From Falsiroseomonas sp051433195 (GTDB lineage: Bacteria; Pseudomonadota; Alphaproteobacteria; Acetobacterales; Acetobacteraceae): 64,000 bases of DNA. Below, one piece after another: positions 59,908 to 64,000 of the stretch; positions within the stretch are counted from its first letter, which is position 1, and every line of letters begins with the position of its first letter. The position numbers and the translations under genes are program-made. The stretch is from assembly GCF_051433195.1 (NCBI RefSeq), contig NZ_JBHMFT010000002.1, positions 186,001 through 250,000 on the forward strand, read 5' to 3'. The notes beneath the pieces were generated by a model that was given only the letters and a program-made list of their open reading frames with translations, was not told where the DNA came from and ran no database searches.

Positions 59908-61014
59908 GTGGCGGAGGATATCAGCTTCATAGGGCTGGACGTGCACAAGGCGACGATCGCGGTGGCGGTGGCCGACGAGGGCCGACACGGGGAGGTGCGG
60001 TTCCTCGGCGAGGTTCAGAACGACTCGGCGGCGCTCGACCGGCTGGTGGCAAAGCTTGTGAAAGGCGGGCGTAGCCTGCGGTTTTGCTATGAGGCCGGTC
60101 CCTGCGGCTACGGTGTGCACCGTCAGCTGTCTGCTCGGGGACACGACTGCATCGTCGTCGCCCCATCGCAGATCCCACGCAAGCCGGGCGACCGGGTCAA
60201 GACGGACCGGCGCGACGCGGTGATGCTGGCGAGCCTGCACCGCGCGGGCCAGCTCACGCCGGTCTGGGTGCCCGATACCAGCCACGAAGCCATGCGCGAC
60301 TTGGTGCGTGCGCGAGCGGCGGCAGTCGCTAGCGGGAAGGCAGCGCGGCAGCAACTGCTGGGCTTCCTGCTGCGGCACGGCCGAAGGTTTGAAGGCAGGC
60401 CCTGGAGCCGGACGCACCGGGCCTGGCTCGCCGGCCAGCGCTTTGGTCACCCTGCCGGGCAGATCGTGCTGCAGGACCACATCGACACCGTCGACGCCGC
60501 CGCCGAACGTGTCGCGCGCCTGACCCGGCAGATTGAGGCGCAGGTGGCGGAATGGTCGCTCGCGCCGCTGGTCATCGCCTTGCAGGCGATGCGCGGCGTT
60601 GCGTTGATCGTCGCCGTAATTCTGGTGGCCGAACTCGGCGACCTCAGCCGGTTCGCCAGCCCAGCGCAGTTGATGGCCTATGTCGGCCTGGTTCCCTCGG
60701 AGCGTTCGAGCGGGCCGAAGACCCGCCGCGGCGGCATCACCAAGACGAGCAACGGCGAAGTCAGGAAGACGCTGGTCGAGGCCGCCTGGACCTATCGCCG
60801 GCCGGCTCGCATCAGCGAGCTCAAGCAGCGCAGCGTCGACGCCGCGCAGAAGGCCGCGCGGGAGATCGCCTGGAAGGCGCAGGTGCGGCTCTGTGCCCGC
60901 TACCGACGTCTGGCCGCTGGTAAGCCGGTGCAGGTCGTCGTCACGGCGATCGCGCGCGAAATGCTCGGTTTTATCTGGGCAATCGGGCGGGAGGTGCATC
61001 CCATCCCTGCCTGA
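59908..61014 (+). CDS. IS110 family transposase, intact
   Basis: A 368-residue serine/DEDD recombinase. The RuvC-like domain begins FIGLDVHKATIAVAV (Asp12-region) with CYEAGPCGYG and KTDRRDAVMLA. The C-terminal Tnp domain has SFLVPSERSS-like LVPSERSSGPKTRRGGITK with the catalytic Ser. The length and full motif set indicate an active enzyme. The GTG at 59908 follows AGGAGGCGGACC. Different from the IS110 at 51-52 kb. The element probably extends from about 59780 to 61290, but its exact ends were not found. Confidence 0.88.
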   Translation: MAEDISFIGLDVHKATIAVAVADEGRHGEVRFLGEVQNDSAALDRLVAKLVKGGRSLRFCYEAGPCGYGVHRQLSARGHDCIVVAPSQIPRKPGDRVKTDRRDAVMLASLHRAGQLTPVWVPDTSHEAMRDLVRARAAAVASGKAARQQLLGFLLRHGRRFEGRPWSRTHRAWLAGQRFGHPAGQIVLQDHIDTVDAAAERVARLTRQIEAQVAEWSLAPLVIALQAMRGVALIVAVILVAELGDLSRFASPAQLMAYVGLVPSERSSGPKTRRGGITKTSNGEVRKTLVEAAWTYRRPARISELKQRSVDAAQKAAREIAWKAQVRLCARYRRLAAGKPVQVVVTAIAREMLGFIWAIGREVHPIPA

Positions 61015-61295
61015 CGTCGACCGCCCAATCCACTCCACCCGATGCGCAGGGCGGGAGGCGGGGCCGCGGTAGGGGAACCCTCGGGAGCCCCCCTGGGCGG
61101 ATCCACGATCCACGCCCGACAAAAGACCGAGGCAGCCCCGCGACGAACCGTGGTCATGCGGTAGCCAACCCGCGAATGAGAGCTTGATCAACCGTCGTCC
61201 GTTCCGCTCCGCCTCCCACCCCGCGCATCAAAGTCGCCGCTCCCATCCGCCGAATGCGGAACGGCAAAGCTTGTTCATCGCTTGACTAAACGGAC
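61015..61295. other. Probable IS110 right non-coding end
   Basis: No gene. GC-rich sequence between the intact IS110 transposase and the IS5 tail; probably the element's right end. No repeat matching the left side was identified. Confidence 0.35.
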
Positions 61296-61760
61296 ATGAG
61301 AGGGGGGCCTTCGATCGACCCGCACGGCTACGATGGCGGCAAAAAATTCAGGGGCAAGAAGCGCCACGTCCTTGTCGACACGCTCGGTCTGATGCTGCAC
61401 GCGCTGGTGCACAGCGCTGGTCTGCAAGACCGTGACGGCGGCGTGTTGGTGATGGCGACCTTGTTCGGGATGTTCCCTTTCCTGCGCAAGCTCTACGCCG
61501 ATGCCGGCTACCAGGGGCCGAAGTTCCAGGCCGCGCTGAAGCGCGTGCTGCGCCAGGTGCAGATCCAGATCGTCAGGCGCTCCGACACAGCGCAGGGCTT
61601 CGAGGTGCTGCTCCGGCGATGGGTCGTCGAACGCACCATCGCATGGCTCAATCGATGCCGCCGCTTCGCCAAGGACTGGGAGAACCTCAGCCGCACCGCG
61701 CTCGCATTCCTCCGCCTCGCATCCATTCGCCTCATGATGCGAAGGCTCTGCCAACCTTGA
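61296..61760 (+). pseudogene. IS5 family transposase, C-terminal fragment
   Basis: About 154 codons: YDGGKKFRGKKRHVLVDTLG (catalytic domain strand), LYADAGYQGPKF (second Asp) and RWVVERTIAWLNRCRRFAKD with catalytic Glu, ending RLASIRLMMRRLCQP. This is the second half of an IS5 (IS1031/IS427-type) transposase; the first 100 or so residues are lost. Distinct from the other IS5 copies in the window. Confidence 0.78.
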
Positions 61761-61972
61761 AAATGTTCGCGGACCGACTCTAAGACTATGTAACAAAAAC
61801 GGAATGTTCCATCGACCCCGTCCCGGTCCGTGCCGCCAACTTACCGGGAGGCTCGTCGGTAACGACATGGATTTCTGCACCATCCGGGTTTTTACGGTTT
61901 CCGCAAAGTATATGATTGACCCAGTAAGCACCCACCTAGAGTAAAAAAGGCAAAATAATAGGAATAAATACC

Positions 61973-62001
61973 TTGACTGGGCGTTTTAGATCAACTAATG
62001 T
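61973..62001 (+). promoter_or_regulatory. Putative sigma-70 promoter
   Basis: -35 TTGACT (61973-61978), a 17-base spacer, -10 TAATGT (61996-62001). It lies in an AT-rich island. The -35 has 5 of 6 and the -10 has 3 of 6 consensus bases. It would start transcription near 62008. Confidence 0.5.
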
Positions 62002-62007
62002 GTGCGA

Positions 62008-62137
62008 GCCGGTGCTTAGCAACACGATAACCCAGCCGTCCCGAGGTTCGTAGTTCAGGGCTTCCGAAATACTAACCGCTATCGCGGCAAAGCGCCTGCT
62101 TTTGGCAATAACCAGGGACCCTTGTGGGTCCCTTTTT
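62008..62137 (+). ncRNA. Leader RNA or small RNA ending in an intrinsic terminator
   Basis: Between the putative promoter and a classic terminator lie about 105 bases with low coding character and several short pairings (for example CCGCTATCGCGG). The terminator ends 16 bases before the ATG of the next gene, so the transcript is either a free small RNA or an attenuated leader of that gene. No known RNA family recognised. Confidence 0.4.
62114..62137 (+). terminator. Rho-independent terminator/attenuator
   Basis: Perfect 8-bp stem AGGGACCC / GGGTCCCT with a TTGT loop, followed by TTTTT. The only textbook intrinsic terminator in the window. Confidence 0.75.
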
Positions 62138-62153
62138 GGTTTGAGAGGATCCT

Positions 62154-62726
62154 ATGGTAAAGAAAGCACCAACCGAGGCAGCGCAACCACCGGTGGCTGT
62201 CTTCGGTGTCCCAAGAGGCGGGAAGATTCCGGTCGGAGCCCGGTTTGCTCCAGCGGACGCAGCTTTGGCCGCGTGGGTCGCGCATCACTGCGGACTACTG
62301 ATCATCGATGTGAGCAGCCCAGCAGCGGCTGCCCTGGCAGCCTCCCTTCGAGAAGGTCAGCTTCACCCGACACGTGGGGTCCTCCTGAACGTCATCAGCC
62401 GACCTACCTTCGAGAATTTGCAGGCGCTGGCGTCAGAGGGCGGTGTAAGGCCCACGCTCGAGGGGGATCACACCAACTGGGTTCCAGACCCGGAGGTGAG
62501 CGCCGCCCGGATCGCAATGGCCGATCCACTCTGGGCGTCTTTCAGGGTCAGGGATGTCGTGTTGTCCCCCGAGTACAACCGACAAGGTGCCACAGAAGGT
62601 TGGTGGGAGGCCGTCATCCTGACCATCATCGACGACGTTTACACGATCTGCTGGCTTGACGAGGTTGAAACGGGGTTCCGCAAGCGGAAGCGCCACGAAC
62701 TCGCGCTGATCTACCCCACTAAGTAG
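62154..62726 (+). CDS. Hypothetical protein
   Basis: A 190-residue protein starting MVKKAPTEAAQPPVAVFGVP, with GAGAGGATCC as ribosome site. The composition is that of a soluble alpha/beta protein: CGLLIIDVSSPAAAALAASL (about 46-65) looks like a Rossmann-type strand-helix, and VVLSPEYNRQGATEGWWEAV a beta-rich C-terminal region. No family recognised. It is controlled by the upstream leader/terminator and is surrounded by IS fragments and a recombinase, so it belongs to the accessory DNA. Confidence 0.65.
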   Translation: MVKKAPTEAAQPPVAVFGVPRGGKIPVGARFAPADAALAAWVAHHCGLLIIDVSSPAAAALAASLREGQLHPTRGVLLNVISRPTFENLQALASEGGVRPTLEGDHTNWVPDPEVSAARIAMADPLWASFRVRDVVLSPEYNRQGATEGWWEAVILTIIDDVYTICWLDEVETGFRKRKRHELALIYPTK

Positions 62727-62940
62727 AGCCAGCAGCGGGCGCTGTACCGCCCGCTGCGGCCTCAAACTCATCGACATTCAGGATTTAGGTGGAGCTGCAA
62801 ATGAGCTGCGGAACTGCGTGTATTCGCGCGCTGAACGACATACTGCGTCAAAGGCAGGGAGGGCGCCCTTGTTATCACCTACGGCATTGCCGTACTCCCT
62901 GCCTCGGCCGGAGCGGCCATCATAAAGGCCCTTCGGAATT
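62727..62940. other. No confident gene
   Basis: One frame at about 62857-62964 reads like protein (VITYGIAVLPASAGAAIIKA) but has no start codon; it could be a decayed gene. Confidence 0.35.
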
Positions 62941-63126
62941 TTGACGCGTTCACCTCTGAATGACCCGCACCAAGAGCATGACTGCGGGCTGTTCGAGGCA
63001 GCCGTAAAGCGCCTGATATTCCAAATTGACTACTACGAGTTGGATTTCACCGCCATGGCGCACGACCCGACAGACCCCAGAGTCACGCGGTGTGTGCTGA
63101 CCATCATGCTGGCGTCGGAATACTGA
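62941..63126 (+). CDS. Small hypothetical protein
   Basis: A 61-residue frame from a TTG at 62941. The C-terminal part (RLIFQIDYYELDFTAMAHDP) looks like real protein sequence, but the start is weak and no family is recognised. It may be a partial gene. Confidence 0.3.
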   Translation: MTRSPLNDPHQEHDCGLFEAAVKRLIFQIDYYELDFTAMAHDPTDPRVTRCVLTIMLASEY

Positions 63127-63225
63127 GCACTGGCCCAGTCCATCAAAGGCGCAGCCGGCCGCTCCCTCGTCGGGCGTGACCTGCCCATCGCCTGCTCAAC
63201 CCATTCTTGGATTTTGGAGACGATC

Positions 63226-63801
63226 ATGCCTGGTCGACAGGCCAAAGCAATCACGCCCTCAGCTCTCCGCAGTCTGCTGGCCTTTGCAAGACGGTCCAGC
63301 TTCCCCGAGCGCGACCGTGTCATCATCCTGCTGTCCGTCCGTGCGGGGCTACGGGCGTGTGAGATTGCTAGGCTCGAGTGGGCAATGGTCCTCGACGCCA
63401 AAGATCGCGTCGGCGACACCGTTGCGATTCATGACGCCATTGCCAAGAAGGGCTCCGGACGCAGAGTTCCCATTCACGATGAGCTGCGAAAGGCGCTGGT
63501 GGCGCTGCTGCGACAAACCGGCCCAACTGGCGCCGTCATCCGCTCGGCGCGTGGCGGGTGCATGCGTCCGAACAGCATCGTCAACTGGTTTGTCGTGCTC
63601 TGTCGAGAGCTGCAGCTGACTGGCTGCTCCTCCCACTCCGGCAGGAGAACCTTCATCACCGCCGCGGCCCGCAACGCGCATCGTGCCGGCTGCAGCTTGC
63701 GCGACGTCCAGCTGCTGGCTGGCCACCGTTCGATCGAGACCACCCAGCGGTACATCGACGGCGACAGCCATGGTCAGCGTAAACTTGTAGCACTTCTCTG
63801 A
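63226..63801 (+). CDS. Minimal tyrosine recombinase (catalytic domain only)
   Basis: A 191-residue tyrosine recombinase. The first Arg is in RAGLRACEIARLEW (about 41-54), Lys region AKKGSGRRVPI, His-x-x-Arg in SSHSGRRTFIT (about 138-148), second His in LLAGHRSIETTQRYID with Tyr nucleophile. All catalytic residues are present, but the N-terminal core-binding domain is missing. This is like FimB/FimE-type or XerS-like minimal recombinases that invert or resolve short segments. The ATG at 63226 is preceded by GGAG. It may act on the surrounding repeats or on an adjacent element outside the window. Confidence 0.8.
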   Translation: MPGRQAKAITPSALRSLLAFARRSSFPERDRVIILLSVRAGLRACEIARLEWAMVLDAKDRVGDTVAIHDAIAKKGSGRRVPIHDELRKALVALLRQTGPTGAVIRSARGGCMRPNSIVNWFVVLCRELQLTGCSSHSGRRTFITAAARNAHRAGCSLRDVQLLAGHRSIETTQRYIDGDSHGQRKLVALL

Positions 63802-64000
63802 CCAAATCCCTCAGCCCCAGTCTGGTGCACCTCAGCCTCCCATCTGAGACCGCTTCAGAATTCAATTTGGAACGGTCGACATGGGCGGTTAGCGGCTGTT
63901 GAGGGCACGCTACCTGGGTGGCTGTTCTACCTTCGTGAGCGGACATAGAAGCAGCCCGCCCGAGCTCGCACACTGTGGCTTGGTCTGGCCGGAAGCGGAA
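63802..64000. other. Window end, no gene seen
   Basis: No coding region or clear repeat in the last 199 bases. Confidence 0.5.

Noticed and set aside
62850..62965. Small frame containing VITYGIAVLPASAG
   Set aside because: No start codon in frame and an upstream stop; not supportable as a gene.
1..64000. CRISPR array, rRNA or tRNA genes
   Set aside because: No regularly spaced repeats and no recognisable RNA gene sequences were seen on either strand.

Overview
The window is a high-GC alphaproteobacterial chromosome segment. Protein style points to an Acetobacteraceae (Roseomonas-like) organism: many chemoreceptors, tripartite/ABC-style binding proteins, DUF3008 and XapX proteins, phage-spike proteins of the type seen in that group, and a standard accA. 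No rRNA, tRNA or CRISPR array was seen.

Left part (1-32.7 kb) is mostly ordinary chromosome. It holds a catabolic minus-strand operon (two SDR dehydrogenases, a polysaccharide-deacetylase-fold hydrolase and a family 5 binding protein, 2.1-6.1 kb), a DHA2 drug exporter, accA, a soluble PAS chemoreceptor, twin lipoproteins, a binding protein divergent from a hybrid histidine kinase, an AbrB-type permease, a membrane chemoreceptor, a lone phage-spike-like gene behind a 16-codon leader, and a binding-protein/chemoreceptor pair in which both genes carry one in-frame TAA. Next come an isochorismatase/XapX/amidohydrolase cluster, an MFS exporter and a tandemly duplicated AraC regulator with the scar of a third copy.

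32.7-36.2 kb is a rearrangement scar. It contains a molybdenum-hydroxylase deletion fusion, an IS5/IS427 remnant joined to a headless integrase, an IS256 element that cuts this integrase at its HGxR motif, and the tail of an outer-membrane transporter joined head-on to an orphan type I restriction subunit (hsdR).

36.2-50.9 kb is a genomic island. At its right end an operon of two tyrosine integrases (the second apparently catalytically dead), a DnaQ-like exonuclease and small proteins runs leftward. At its centre is the most interesting locus: a tightly coupled operon of a metallo-beta-lactamase-fold protein, a single-chain E2-E1-JAB ubiquitin-like conjugation/deconjugation protein and a patatin-like phospholipase. 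It is divergent from a second coupled operon of a sigma-like factor, a coiled-coil protein and an ImmA/IrrE metallopeptidase. The first arm resembles a type II CBASS ancillary set plus CapV-like effector, but no CD-NTase is present. I propose it as a candidate anti-phage or stress-abortive system in which the MBL protein (ending in glycine) replaces the nucleotide cyclase.

50.9-64 kb is dominated by insertion sequences: an IS256 stub, a frameshifted IS110, an IS5 with three nonsense codons, an IS630 tail, an intact IS110 and an IS5 tail. Between them lie a short glycan cassette (glycosyltransferase, PaaK/CapK-like adenylating enzyme, polysaccharide pyruvyl transferase, flippase), a SET-domain protein, an AT-rich leader with a promoter and intrinsic terminator ahead of an unknown gene, and a minimal tyrosine recombinase.
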